From NCBI RefSeq assembly GCF_004193775.1, contig NC_041021.1, positions 38,141,718-38,205,717 on the forward strand: a DNA stretch of 64,000 nucleotides, read 5' to 3'. The notes beneath the pieces are model-generated. The model was not told where the DNA came from and searched no databases. It saw only the letters and a list, made by a program, of their open reading frames with translations. The position numbers and the translations under genes were made by a program. Source of the DNA: Glycine soja. Its lineage: Eukaryota > Streptophyta > Magnoliopsida > Fabales > Fabaceae. Below, in pieces: positions 23,061 through 34,387 of this stretch (position 1 is the first letter of the stretch; every line of letters starts with the position of its first letter).

Positions 23061-24539
23061 TCATTAAGATAGATAAGAAATATTACAAAACAGGCAATAT
23101 CCCACTGCTCTCCCCAATTGATGCAAATCTGACATGATACACAACCAAAACAGTGCTTGTGTCTGAACCTCATTACAGTTCATACACAAGAGAAAGAAAC
23201 TTGACGCTTGTGTTTAACATCAAGATATGCATAAAATCTAAAAAAGTAATCTGCCCCATTAATGTCAGTTCATCATATCAAAACTAGCATTAAGCAACCA
23301 AAACGTCATTTAAACTCTTTAGATAAAATCAACTGGTTAAATTTTCAATAGTCACAAGTAGACAAATCATGCTCAATCTCAAGTATTCTCAACTCAGTAA
23401 CAACATTAACAATAAGGTTACTTCCATCGAAATCAAAGGAACTTCAATCTATAGATGTAAAAAACACTAATGTTTTGTAAGTCCTAACACCGAAAAAAGA
23501 AGTTTGCCAACAAACATTAATATCTTCAAGATATTTACCCAACTTGCCTTCCTTTTTGTCTCGATAAAAATATCTTCTTAATTAATTTATTCCACAAAAA
23601 ACACTTAAAAAATCAAACTTACCCAAGTGTAAGGACTGCTGTTATGAGTAGGTTGGGCTCAACAGTAGGGTCATATATTGTTGATATTATAATATCCCTT
23701 GTGTATTTTGTTGTTTGACGGAAAGTATGCAGAAAGATTCCTATATGACTATCCTGATGGGTTCTGAACACGCAAGAGTACATATAACTACGCTATTTGG
23801 ATCCTGAACAAAATAGTGATTATAATAAGTTTATACAGTAGAGGAAAAGGAACCAGAAGAATGATAGCTAAATGTTTAAAATAAAAAAAAAAAGGCACTA
23901 CACTGAACAAATTGCAGGGGTAATATGTCAGCATAGAAAAATCACCTATCATGCATGAAAATGGAAAATGAGTGTTACCTTCAAACCAACACCCAGGAAA
24001 GGACTATCAAATATAGACTGCAAAATTGAAGATTTGATGTTATATGCAGCTCCAAATCCAATCCCTGCTTCTATATAGGATTCCAATATCTGTACACAAC
24101 AGCATCAAATTTACACATGGGTGAAAGGAAATGGAAAAATGAAAATTGGAATAATAATAATAAAAAATAGCACATTGATATACAAGTTTGGTCCTTTCTA
24201 AAGAACAATATAAACAAGGCTAAAAAGGTCTGAAACTATCAGGGTAAAAATCATAGAAAACTACTTTATTAATTTCTGAAGAGCTGGCCTCTTTCCTGCC
24301 ATCATTCAATCTATCTATAAATGTTCTGTGCATCTCCTGCAAAACTTTCAATCAGTAACCATAGAATAGTTTTATACAAACTAATAGCCAGAAGTATACT
24401 AGAAAATTAAACTTACAGATTTTAGAACCGAGACAGTCTTAATAGCTAGCAAAACTGCATCATTAGCAGTCTTCATGGCCTCATCTAGAGTCAATAAGTC
24501 TTTCTCGAGCAATGCATCAATATCAATTTCTGTATCATA

Positions 24540-24920
24540 AATCAACAAAAGTGCAAAATTTTATATTTTTTGTAGGCATTTTGGTGATTGAATTAAAAAG
24601 GGGAGAGACAACTATCAATTAGTTAAAGAGTGTATGTTATAGACAACTTAAAAGGGGACAAGTATTATTTCGATTTTCCAGAGTAACAATTGTAACACAG
24701 AACGGCAAGGAGTTAGTTGGGGAAAGGTTACTTAGGGCACATGGAATAAATAGGGGGAAGGAAAGAACTAAAGGAGTTTCTGGGGGAGAAAACTGTTAGT
24801 GTACGGATGAGAGGCCTCTCAAAGACTGCATCAATTTTATCTAGACTCTCGAGAATAGTACTCAATCTTTATCCCTGACTATATAGAAAAACACAAATTC
24901 TCCATTCTATATTGAAGATC
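24540..24920. other. Gap between the ARC3 relic and the UGT pseudogene
   Basis: Separates the ARC3-like relic (minus) from the UGT-like pseudogene (plus). GGAATAAATAGGGG near 24745 could be an old TATA box for the UGT copy. No exons of the missing ARC3 N-terminal half were recognised here. Confidence 0.4.
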
Positions 24921-26302
24921 ATGGAATCCTTTGGCGAGGCAGCTGAAATTCTGAAGGCTATTTTTCTTCCCTTTATATCAACAAGTCACCTAATTCCATT
25001 AGTAGACATTGCCAGGCTCTTCGCCATGCATGGCGTGGGTGTCACGGTAATTAGCATATCGGCAAACGCCGCCATTTTCCAAAGCTCCATCGATAGCGAT
25101 TCTACTCGCGGTCGATCCATTCGAACCCACCTTGTGAAGTTTCCACCCCTGCCTGGTTTGCCAGAAGGGGTGGAGACCATCAACGCGGACACTCCTCAAT
25201 CCTTGTAGACCAAACTCATGGAGGCACTGTTCATTCTCCAAGGGCAATTCCAACAACTCTTTCATGACATGCAACCAGATTTCATAGTCACTGACATGTT
25301 CTACCCTTGGACTGCTGATGCTGCCGCTGATTTGGGAATTCCTAGGTTGGTTTATGTCGGTGGTGCAAGTTATGTTGCTCACTGGGCAATGAACTGCGTC
25401 GAACAGTTTGCACTGCAGACAAAGGTAGATTCAGATGGCGAGAGTTTTGTGCTTCCCGGATTGGCTTAAAGCACCAAATGGCTACACCCATTTAAAGAAG
25501 ATGATGACAGAATCGAATAAAAAGAGCTAAGGATCGCTGTTCAAAAGCTTTTATGAGTTTGAGGGAGCTTACGAGGAGCATTACAAGAAAGTCATGTGTA
25601 CCAAGAGTTGGAGCATAGGACCGGTTTCGTTATGGGTGAACCAAGATGATTCAGATAAGGCTTGTAGGGGACATGCCAAAGAAGAAGGCAAAGGAAAAGA
25701 AGAAGGGTTGCTTACATGGCTTGATTCTAAGAAAAGAGGAATCTGTTCTCTACGTGAGCTTTGGGAGCATGAACAAGTTCTTTTCCACACAACTTGTTGA
25801 AATAGCTCACATGCACTTTAAGATTCTGGCCATGATTTCATCTGGGTGGTTAGGAAAATTGATGAAGGGGCTACTAGGGTTTTTCTGGAAGAATTTGAGA
25901 AGAGGGTGCAAGAAAGCAGCAAGGGTTACCTAATATGGGGTTGGGCACCGCAACTTGTTATACTAGAGCATCCTGTCACTGGAGGTGTGGTGACTCACTG
26001 TGGGATGAACACTGTGTTTGAAAGTGTCATCGCAAGTTTGCCAATGGTGACTTGGCCTATTTATGCAGACCAGTTTTTCAATGAGAAGTTGCTGGTAGAT
26101 GTGCTGAGAATTGGAGGCGAAAGAATGGAGAAACTTGAATGAGTTTGGAAGTGTAGAAATTCGGAGAAGAGTCAAAACTCTAAGTGATGCTACAAAGAAA
26201 ACAATTCAGGTTGGTGGCTCTCTTCTCACAACAATTTGAAAGATCTAATTGAGGAGCTCAAGTCATTCAAACTTCAAAAGGTTAATCACAAAATGGAGGT
26301 AA
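24921..26302 (+). pseudogene. UDP-glycosyltransferase (UGT73 type) pseudogene
   Basis: An intron-less family 1 glycosyltransferase like those that add sugars to triterpenoids (the soyasaponin UGT73 group is closest from memory). Parts appear in order: the N-terminal acceptor domain after ATG 24921 (LPFISTSHLIPLVDIARLFA), QPDFIVTDMFYPWTADAAAD, SKSWSIGPVSLW, ESVLYVSFGSMNKF, YLIWGWAPQLVILEHPVTGG, HCGMNTVFESV and ADQFFNEKLLVDVL, ending near LIEELKSFKL and TAA at 26300-26302. Breaks: TAG after DTPQSL (25206), a frame change ending in TAA at ~25468 after SFVLPGL, further shifts around 25735-25850 and 26130. In the PSPG box the usual Trp of HCGWN is Met. Normal length for the family is ~480-500 residues, which the relic spans. 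It cannot make an active enzyme as it stands. Confidence 0.85.
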
Positions 26303-26922
26303 TGGGAAAGGGAGACCCTTATGGAAAATATTCTTGAACTGGCATGAGTTATGAAATTGTAACACAGTAAGGTTTTCTGAGGAGTAGTAATCACCCACTT
26401 TTTAATATACTTCTTTAAACATATTTTCTCTAAGTAGTTAAGATGTGTTCACGACATTTTAATTTAGTCATCTAAATGTGTTTATGACATTTTTATATAT
26501 TTTTTTTATGTAATATGTATGGGACTAGAATGATCAGCTAGCAAGAATAAAAGAATAAAAATCGGTGGTATGTTTTAATTTTCATTAATTTTATGTTTAT
26601 TCCTATTTTTTTACTAATTTTTAAATTAACTGTAGTTTATCCTTTACATCTCACTTTAGATGACTCAAATCCTATCTTGTGGTGTCTGGTAATTTTGTCT
26701 AAATAAACTAAAAGATATCTAAGTTAAACGTTACACTTATATTAGTTGAATTTTCTATTATAATCATTAAAGTTTGAATCAAGAGATAATTTCTCTAAGA
26801 TAGTTTCATGATGATTTAACATCAATTCATTCAAAAAAGCAAGAATTATCTTTATCACATTATTAAGAAAAATATAACGGTAATTAAGACGTTGAAGATT
26901 TTGCAAGGGATACACTTAATTA
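26303..26922. other. AT-rich spacer, nothing recognised
   Basis: Sequence after the UGT relic up to the inverted-repeat element. No open frame, no repeat boundary. Confidence 0.5.
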
Positions 26923-28286
26923 TTGTGGTTTTTTCTTCTTCATAAATACACATTTTTTCTCCTATTTTTTCTCAATCTACACTATTGTAATTTAATTTTC
27001 AATATATACTACTTAGAATTTTCAGATTTTTTTCGTAGATACACCTTCTCTCTTATTTTCTCCTCATCTACACTACTTAGTTTAATTTCCAATATACACT
27101 ATTTTGAGACTTTCTCTCTCCTTTTTTGTTTTCTTTAATTTAAAATTTTATAAAATATAAATATTATATTATATAATTTTTTTAATTAGTTTTAAAATTA
27201 TTTATTTATTAAATTAAATTTTATAATTTTGTTTTTTAATTTTTTTAAAGAAAATGATATTATTAAATATAATTATTTTTGTTTTATTATTTAATTTACT
27301 TAACATATTTTTTAGGTGAATAATTTTATTTAAAATATGAATTTTCTAATATAAATATTTTTAATATAATTATATTGCATTGTTAATAAAATACTTAAAC
27401 AATTACACTTGGCTAAGGTAAAACTTAAGATAGATTGAGATATGTTAGGACAATTGTTTTTGTTATGATCATGCTGTCGGTCCTCTTTCTCCTTGGATAA
27501 GGATTTCACTTATCTCGTTCATATACTTGCGACATTGATTAGGGTGACAATAAAAAATAATTGCTAATTAAATATTTTTAAAGATATTTTTAATATATTT
27601 TTATCATAAAAAATAACTCATATTTAATGGTTATGAATATCTTTTGGATATTTTAATCTTTTCTTTTCATATCTCAAAGTCATAAATAATAAAAATATCA
27701 ATTCTTATCAATTAAGCAAAAAAAACTGTTAAATAAATATTTTTAAAGATATTTTTAATAAATTTTTATTTAAAGATATTTTTAAAAATATTTTCAATAA
27801 ATATTTTTAAAGATATTTTTAATATAGCAGTTACTACTTTTTTAAATTTTATGTCTATTATATAAGATAGATGTATTAATTATATTTTTACTTTGTTTTT
27901 TAGTTTATTTTAATACTACCAACTAATTTTTTTAATTAACAAATATAACAAAAAAAATATCAACAACACATAAATTCAACTACAAAAGTACATATAAAGT
28001 AACTAAAAAATTATACTCTAATTTTATCCAATTTTTTTATTTATCTATATATTTTTCTTTAAAAAAATAAAAACAAAATTATAAATTTTAATTTAATAAA
28101 TAAGTAATTTTAAAACCAATTAAAAAAATATATAATATAATATTTATATTTTATAATATTTTAAATTAAAAAAATAAAAAGGAGAGAGAAAGTCCCGAGT
28201 AGTGTATATTGGAAATTAAATTACAAAACAGTGTAGATTGGAAAAAAATAGGAGAGAGAATATATATTTACGGAAAAAAAACCCAG
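26923..28286. mobile_element. Element with long (~250-330 bp) terminal inverted repeats
   Basis: The left arm (26923 to ~27250) is the reverse complement of the right arm (~28035-28286). Both contain CTCCTATTTTTT-C-AATCTACACT, TAATTTAATTT-CAATAT-ACTAC, GACTTTCTCTCTCC, and then a long shared A/T stretch ending near TTTTTTAAAGAAAA. The left arm carries a second, tandem copy of its outer ~90 bp (from ~27035, GTAGATACACCTTCTCTC), so the arms are unequal. The ~780-bp centre is AT-rich without an open frame. This looks like a foldback or Mutator-like non-autonomous element; no clear target duplication was found. Confidence 0.75.
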
Positions 28287-29139
28287 TTTAATATCTTTGA
28301 TTTGCACACACTTAATCAACAAAGAAGTAATAATAATAACAATAATAATAATAATAATAAATTTTCTTAATTAGATAAAATTAATGGGATATGCTAAACT
28401 AAAATATATAGATTTTGCTTTTTTATTGAAACAAAATCATTATTCCATTGTGTTGAACACACACAAAATCACAATTTAATTTTTGTATTTAGCACATAAA
28501 ATTGGAATTGTATTTCCATTACACAGGATGTGCATATAAAATTCAAAACAAAAATATATTTCTGCATATAAAATATACAACAAAACTTATGAAAATAAGT
28601 TTTAATTGAATATTTTGTACACAAAAATGTATTTTCATTTTGAATTTTGTATGTCTTTTGTATTACAACAAAAATACATTTATGTTGTATATTTTGTACT
28701 TGTACCACAGAAATGTATTTTCTGTTGAAAGGGCACAGCAAAAAAGTTAAAGCATATGGGAGTGCAAATAGCAAAGTGCAGGTGAGAATACCAACTCCTT
28801 TTAGGCTAACTTGCTTGGCCCCTTGTAGAAAACAGGATTGTTTTTGTGGATATAAAATTCACCGTGCCAAAAATAACAATGAATTGGACAAATTTTATTC
28901 AAATTATAATAAATGAATTAAAATAATTAATTTTGATTCATTAAAAATTTAGTGAAAAATTGATTCATGTGTGATTTATTCAATGAAAATTATCTAATTC
29001 ATTCACTAATATTATTTTATGAATAAATATCCCATTGCTCAAGTTATAGTTAAAGTTAAATAATTTTTATAAATATTTCCGTAAAAGGAGAAAGGGGGAA
29101 AGGGGAGAAACATTTTAATTAAAATTGCTAAAATTATTC
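28287..29139. other. AT-rich spacer with an (AAT)n tract and weak hairpin-like repeat
   Basis: An (AAT)n-type microsatellite lies at 28327-28361. Between about 28540 and 28730 diverged inverted segments occur (AAAATATATTTCTG... and CAGAAATGTATTTT; AAAATATACAAC and GTTGTATATTTT), which may be an old hairpin MITE. The open frames at 28469-28774 and 28647-28916 are low-complexity and have no domain. Confidence 0.5.
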
Positions 29140-29142
29140 AAT

Positions 29143-29265
29143 TTTTAAAATATATTATTTTTCCTTTCAAAAAATATATTATTTTTAAGTTAAAAAATAT
29201 ATATTATTTTTAAGTTGAAAAAATATATATTATTTTTAAGTTACAAAAATATATATATTATTTTT
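29143..29265. repeat. Short tandem repeat array, ~26-bp unit
   Basis: About four to five copies of a unit with AAAATATATATTATTTTTAA and a GTT-type linker, with small length differences between copies. Purely A/T-rich; no coding value. Confidence 0.8.
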
Positions 29266-30547
29266 ATGAATTGCAAAACTTTAGTATTACAAAAGTTTTA
29301 CGAATTGCGGTGCTACGCCGAATAACTAATGAAATGGACTTTCAACGCTGTGTTAGAGTTACCAAAATTTTCAATCGACCCTTATGTAAAAAAAAATAAA
29401 AGAATTCAATGGACCCAGTTTAAATATAATACTCTAATATTAATTATAATCTATAAAATTATATTTTACAATGGATTGTTTTTAAAAATATTATTGTAAC
29501 TTATAATATTGATACATATTATGATAAGAACATGAAGAGGATCACGGGTTTCGACTGGTAAAAGTTTATACTCTCTTTTATTTTGTGTATTTGATTGTAA
29601 TTTCATGTCTTACTATGCTTATGGCTAACTAGTTTTTACCATCTAGGGCTGTGAATGTGATGTAAACAGTGTGTAATCCCCTCAAGTAATTATTTTAACT
29701 GATCATTTTCCATTGAATTAAATTGCTTCATTGTTCTGTAATGTCTTTTGATTGATCGATTCGAATATGTTAGTCAATCATAGGTCAAGGATCGTACTGC
29801 TTACAATTTTGGACTTGTGTGAAGCAATTGGGTTTATAAAACATCTTATGATCAAGTATGTTTTGTGTACTTCTAATTTGATTAATAAAGTATTTTAATC
29901 ATCTTCTTCTTTGTGCTATGTCATTTTCTCTAATTTCAACCTTACATGAACAATTAGGGGAGAGACGAGTAATAGTTCATTACCAAAATCTGTTAATTTA
30001 AGATGAACGATTAGTTTTTGACATTCATCGTAGGGTTCAATCAGAATAAGGATTGGAGGTAATTACTGGCACTATAGAAATCACGACCTAAGCTTTTTTA
30101 CCTATTAATTCCTTAATTTGTTAATGCTTGTTTTCAAAAATACATTTATTGCAAGGTGAACGATAAAAACCCTTTTAAACTGGATTCACTTATATTGCTT
30201 GTAGGATTTAATTGTTTTGAACCGACACTAGCCGGTCTCTATCATAACTTTAGATACATTATTATTGCATAGGATACACTTACCTTTTAAATGTATATTA
30301 TATATATATATATATAACAAATCTTAAATGTTAGCTATTCAAATGTATCATGTCATTAATTATTTTTTTCTTACACATTTTTTTTTAAACTTTTAATATA
30401 TTATCTTTGTTTCTATATATTAAAAAATGATAATCTTTTCTTTTGTTTTTAATTATAAAAATATATGATCACTTTTAAATGTATTAATTATTATCCAATT
30501 TCTTTTTATACTCCTAATTTATTGTGAAGGCTTTTAACCATATTACT
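29266..30547. other. AT-rich intergenic DNA, nothing recognised
   Basis: No open frame longer than noise, no LTR or inverted-repeat boundary seen. A short (AT)n tract lies at ~30298-30315. Confidence 0.5.
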
Positions 30548-30667
30548 CATAATTTAACGAATAACTTTTTCAACCAATGAGTATGAGTTATACTCCTAAT
30601 TTATTGTGAAGTCTATTAACCTTATAACTCATACTCATTGATTGAAAAAGTTATTCCTTGAATTATG
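30548..30667. repeat. Near-perfect hairpin, 45-bp arms
   Basis: The arm 30548-30592 (CATAATTTAACGAATAACTT...GAGTATGAGTTATA) is the reverse complement of 30623-30667 (TATAACTCATACTCATTG...GAATTATG) with few mismatches, around a ~30-bp loop. A directly repeated TACTCCTAATTTATTGTGAAG lies before the left arm (~30510) and in the loop (30591). It is a compact hairpin of possible MITE origin. Confidence 0.75.
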
Positions 30668-31265
30668 AATAATGTCACTATATCTCACTACCACTTAAAC
30701 CAATTAATTTCACTATTTTTATTGGTAGTAAAGAATTAGGAATTTGTTTCTTATACCTATTAACAAAAGATAGAATTTCTTATTAGTTAGATTAATTCTC
30801 TCATTTATACTTTTTTTTTATTTCTCATTCTACAAGTAATGGTTAAAGATATATAATAAGAAAATATTTAATTCCTTTAATATTATAAAATGACAATGAA
30901 ACTAGAATGAGAAAGTTACCAAAATGTCAAACAAAATGGGACCAAAGGAGGAAACAAGTATAAATATTATATGGATTCAATGTAATGTAAACCATTGGAT
31001 ATTATAGTTTTTAATTGGATGGTTAAATTTGAAAGGATGACATTCTAAATTAAAAAAAGAAAACCAAGCATCCTTTGTCCTCTTTTAGGACTATTGACCA
31101 AATCCATTCTCTCCCACTTACAACCCTTAACCTTATCTATAGTCCCTTATTTTCTATTGCTCAAATTAAGGCCTAATTGAGCATCACATTCGTACCTTTG
31201 GATTTGAAAGTGTATAATTTGCACAAGAACTTCTTCATTTCATGTTCTAGCTCTTTGATTATAGG
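30668..31265. other. AT-rich spacer, nothing recognised
   Basis: No gene or repeat boundary seen between the hairpin and the outer hAT element. Confidence 0.45.
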
Positions 31266-31881
31266 ATTTTGGCTAGGGGTGACAAAGAAATCCAAATTTG
31301 TGGGTATCCACCCCGACTTTGATGGGGAATACCCAATTTGATAAGGTATGGGCACAAGTTCATATTAACTGAGTGATTTTTTCTTTAGGTACGAATAGAA
31401 GCCCTCAAGACACAGTCACTAGTCATTAGCGCCACTAGCTGCCAACCCTTATCTCTCTCACTCTAGTCATCTATCACGCTAACAATCATATCGTGATCTC
31501 GCATCTTTGAGGGTAGTCCTTGTTGCATTGTTGTGTTGTTATTTCGTTGAGTTCCATTTCGTTGCACTCTTTGTCTTACGTTGATCCTATCCTTCATTCA
31601 CACGGTTGATGTGTGCGACCACCTATCATCATACAAACTTGAACGATTGCGTCGTGCTAGGCTACGCCGCACTCGCCACTCACCAACCGCCGGGTCATCA
31701 CATCTCTTATCTTCAATGTTTGTGTTATGTCATTTTGCATAAATTAAGATTGTTTATATGTTCTTCTTGAAATAATCTTATAAAGCTAATATTAATTGTT
31801 ATATTTTGTGAATGTGATTAGTGAACATGCTTTAATTTGTTTGATTAATTGGGTTTTCACTTCATTAGCATGTGTTGTGCC

Positions 31882-32308
31882 TAGAGCCGTCAAAATGGGT
31901 TTCGGTCTGTGGGGCCAGCCTGGTCCACAGTGGGCTAGAGGTGGGCCGAGCTCAATTTAAAAAAAAAAAACGGTACTGGCAACTTTTCAGCCCGGCCCAT
32001 TAGCCTGTGGGTTAGGTGGCTCAACCGTGCGTTGGTGGGCAGCCCATCAACCCACTAAATTTAAATAATATATTATTTTATTATTATTATTATTATAAAT
32101 TTATAATTGTTAAGAAATTAAATTTTTATTTGGTAACTAGCACAACCCAAGTGTCAATCACATTCAGTAATAGAGCAAGTCCAGACAATAGCAAAGCCCA
32201 ATTGAATTAGCATTTGTTAATGGTCCGCAAGGCAACTACGCAAAGCCTGCACCTTTCTTAATTTCTTCAAAATATAATTTCTTAATATTTTATTGGTATT
32301 TAATATTA

Positions 32309-32348
<40 letters not shown>

Positions 32349-33499
32349 ATAAATTTATCTTTTTCTAAATATTTAGTATCGTATTAATATAATTACATTA
32401 AAATTGAGTAAAAAAATTAATTATATTTTTAATTAAGCAGGTATTATTGTTTAAGTCTATTGAAAATTTCCATGATTTGCTCCTTATGTGTATAAATTAA
32501 AAAGAAAATAGTAAATATAAATTTATAATTATTTAAATTTAAATTCATTAAACTTTTGCATTATAAAATATTTATAAAATAAATTTTTTATTATTTTATA
32601 ATTTATTATAAATAATTCATTATAAATGAAATTTGTAAGTATTATGAATACATTTTAAAATTAAACATATTGATGATCAATCTTTTCATGGGGTTATCAT
32701 CATAAAATACAATATATCAAATATTATGATTTATTAAAGTAACTTATCATATATTTTTTATAACCTGTATATTTCATATTTATTAATATTTAAATAAGTA
32801 AAAAGAGTAAAATATAAAATAATTAACTTAACTTTGAAATCATCAAAGATATGAGTATAGTTTTATAGCATATAAGCATAATAATTGTTCTTAAAATAAT
32901 CATAACAATAATGTGAGTAAATTTCATATTTATATAATTTCTCACTCACATAATCAATATGAAGTAATGGGTAAAAGCATAACAATAATTGTTCTTAAAA
33001 TAATCATAACAATAATGTGTGTTGTTTTATTTATTTGACTTATTAATGATATTGCTTATTTTTTTTGTCTTTGTAGATGAAATTAATGGTGATGTTGAAA
33101 AAGAAGAGAAAGTTGTTTTGGATTTCTCAGTCCATGACTCTAATGTTTAATTTCAATAATTTAGAAGTTTATTTTTGATGATATTTAAATTTCAATTATC
33201 TTAATATTGAATGTTTATTTTGAAGATTTCAATCACTTTAATATTGAATGTTTGGATTTGATTTAGTTTGGTTTTATATTGGATTTTATTTTAAGTTGTT
33301 TGGAATAATTTTATTTTTTTTACAAAAAAAAGGCAGAAAAGTGGGTCAGCTCGCATAACCCACCAATCCGTGATGGGCCGGGCCGGGCTGACATTTTTTA
33401 GCCCACACAAAAGTGGGCCGAGTTGGACTAACCCACTTTTAGCTCAACTCGTTGCAGGCCAACCCACGTGGGCCGGGCTGACCCATTTTGACAGCTCTA
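31882..33499. mobile_element. Inner hAT-superfamily element (1618 bp) with perfect 8-bp target duplication
   Basis: Left end TAGAGCCGTCAAAATGGGT; right end, read inward on the minus strand, TAGAGCTGTCAAAATGGGT (18 of 19 bases identical). Target duplication GTTGTGCC occurs at 31874-31881 and 33500-33507. Both ends are rich in GGCCGGGC/GCCCGGCC and TGGGCC/GGCCCA motifs, usual for this hAT group. The core is AT-rich. One candidate coding scrap is 33077-33150 (plus), after TTTGTAG, reading DEINGDVEKEEKVVLDFSVH then DSNV and a stop, perhaps the last exon of a lost transposase. The near-identical ends suggest a fairly recent insertion. Confidence 0.92.
32313..32346. repeat. (AT)n microsatellite
   Basis: Thirty-four bases of uninterrupted AT dinucleotide repeat inside the inner hAT element. 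Confidence 0.95.
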
Positions 33500-34387
33500 G
33501 TTGTGCCAAGTGTTTTCAAAATTGTAGAATTGTTTTCCCTGGCACAAATTCAAGGAAAAGGAACTCTAAGCCAATAAGGTTGAATTGAGAAGAAGGGAAT
33601 ATTTAATTAATTACATTGTGGTGATGTTTTAATATAGAATAAAAATATTGGATTGAATACGAACACAAGATGTATGCCTTTTTGTTTACCAATTACATGC
33701 ACTTCTTATGCACCATTTGTCATATGCTTTTTTAATTTCTCTTAGAAAAAACTATTGCAAATTGATAAACAAAATCAATGTTCTAGCGATGGGAACAGGA
33801 CGGGGATATCCATTCTTGTACAGAGATGGGTACAATTTTCAGAAGTGGGGATTGGGACGGGGGACATCAAACCCATCCCCACCATGCTCGGTTGCCATCT
33901 CTAATTTTGGCTATGGTGTTTGTAATCTAGTTAGTTATGGTTGATTATGGTGGTTGAATTTATCAATGTGGTGAGAGAAGATGATCAATGGCAATTTGGT
34001 AGGGAAATCATCTTTTAAGATTTTTTAATTTTTTTTATTGTTATTTCCATCTTACCCTTTATACAACAATACATATAAAAACCATTGTGTATTGAATATG
34101 CTACTAGATTCAGTATGTCAAAATTAATTTCAAACTTTGTTTTGGTGAATTTCATATTTTTGAAATGTTTTTTTTTCAAGAATGTTTAGGTGAGATGGGT
34201 TTTGGAGATTCACCTAAGGTCAAAACAACCCCAAGGCTCAAAGAACGCTTACAAAAGTATTTGCATATTATTTACCAACAAAGTCTTCATATCGACAATG
34301 AAATCTAAAGTCACATTCTTATGGGGTAAGTTTGTGGAACCAACCTTTTTTGGTATATTTAAAATATGTTCAATCTAGCATTATAAT

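Larger units (their letters stand above)
20464..24529 (-). pseudogene. ARC3: ARC3-like plastid division protein, C-terminal half only, frameshifted
   Basis: ARC3 is a stromal FtsZ-like protein that positions the chloroplast division ring; its C-terminus carries MORN repeats. Minus-strand exons seen: 24529-24417 (IDIDALLEKDLLTLDEAMKT...), 24336-24265 (EMHRTFIDRLNDGRKEASSS), 24089-23979 (ILESYIEAGIGFGAAYNIKS...), 23803-23623 (DPNSVVICTLACSEPI, then HTFRQTTKYTRDIIIST), ~21300-21197 (GRFYTKSGDAFFGNSKDGWR, MORN-like) and 20521-20464 (YTEIWEHGVLVDSKYLDR, stop). The first three join in frame, and exon 21197 joins 20521 with consistent splice phase. The fourth exon hits TAG after IRIVI and recovers only in another frame, and a stop precedes GRFYTKSG. 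No exons for the N-terminal GTPase half were found upstream. Assignment rests on remembered family motifs. It is a truncated, probably dead copy; a functional ARC3 should exist elsewhere. Confidence 0.7.
31274..33903. mobile_element. Outer hAT-superfamily element, non-autonomous, with a second hAT nested inside
   Basis: The terminal inverted repeat is TAGGGGTGACAA on the left and, read inward on the minus strand, TAGAGATGGCAA on the right. A perfect 8-bp target duplication ATTTTGGC (31266-31273 and 33904-33911) flanks it. Subterminal regions hold GGGTATCCACCCC / GGGGAATACCC and GGGACGGGGGAC / CCCATCCCCACC, G/C clusters typical of hAT subtermini. Without the inner element and its duplicated target it would be ~1.0 kb. 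No transposase frame remains. Confidence 0.85.

Noticed and set aside
24986..25382. Minus-strand open frames over the UGT region
   Set aside because: Antisense shadows of the UGT pseudogene; the plus strand carries the recognisable motifs.
29143..29265. Regular repeats considered as a CRISPR-like array
   Set aside because: Units are contiguous A/T-rich tandem copies without unique spacers, in a plant genome.
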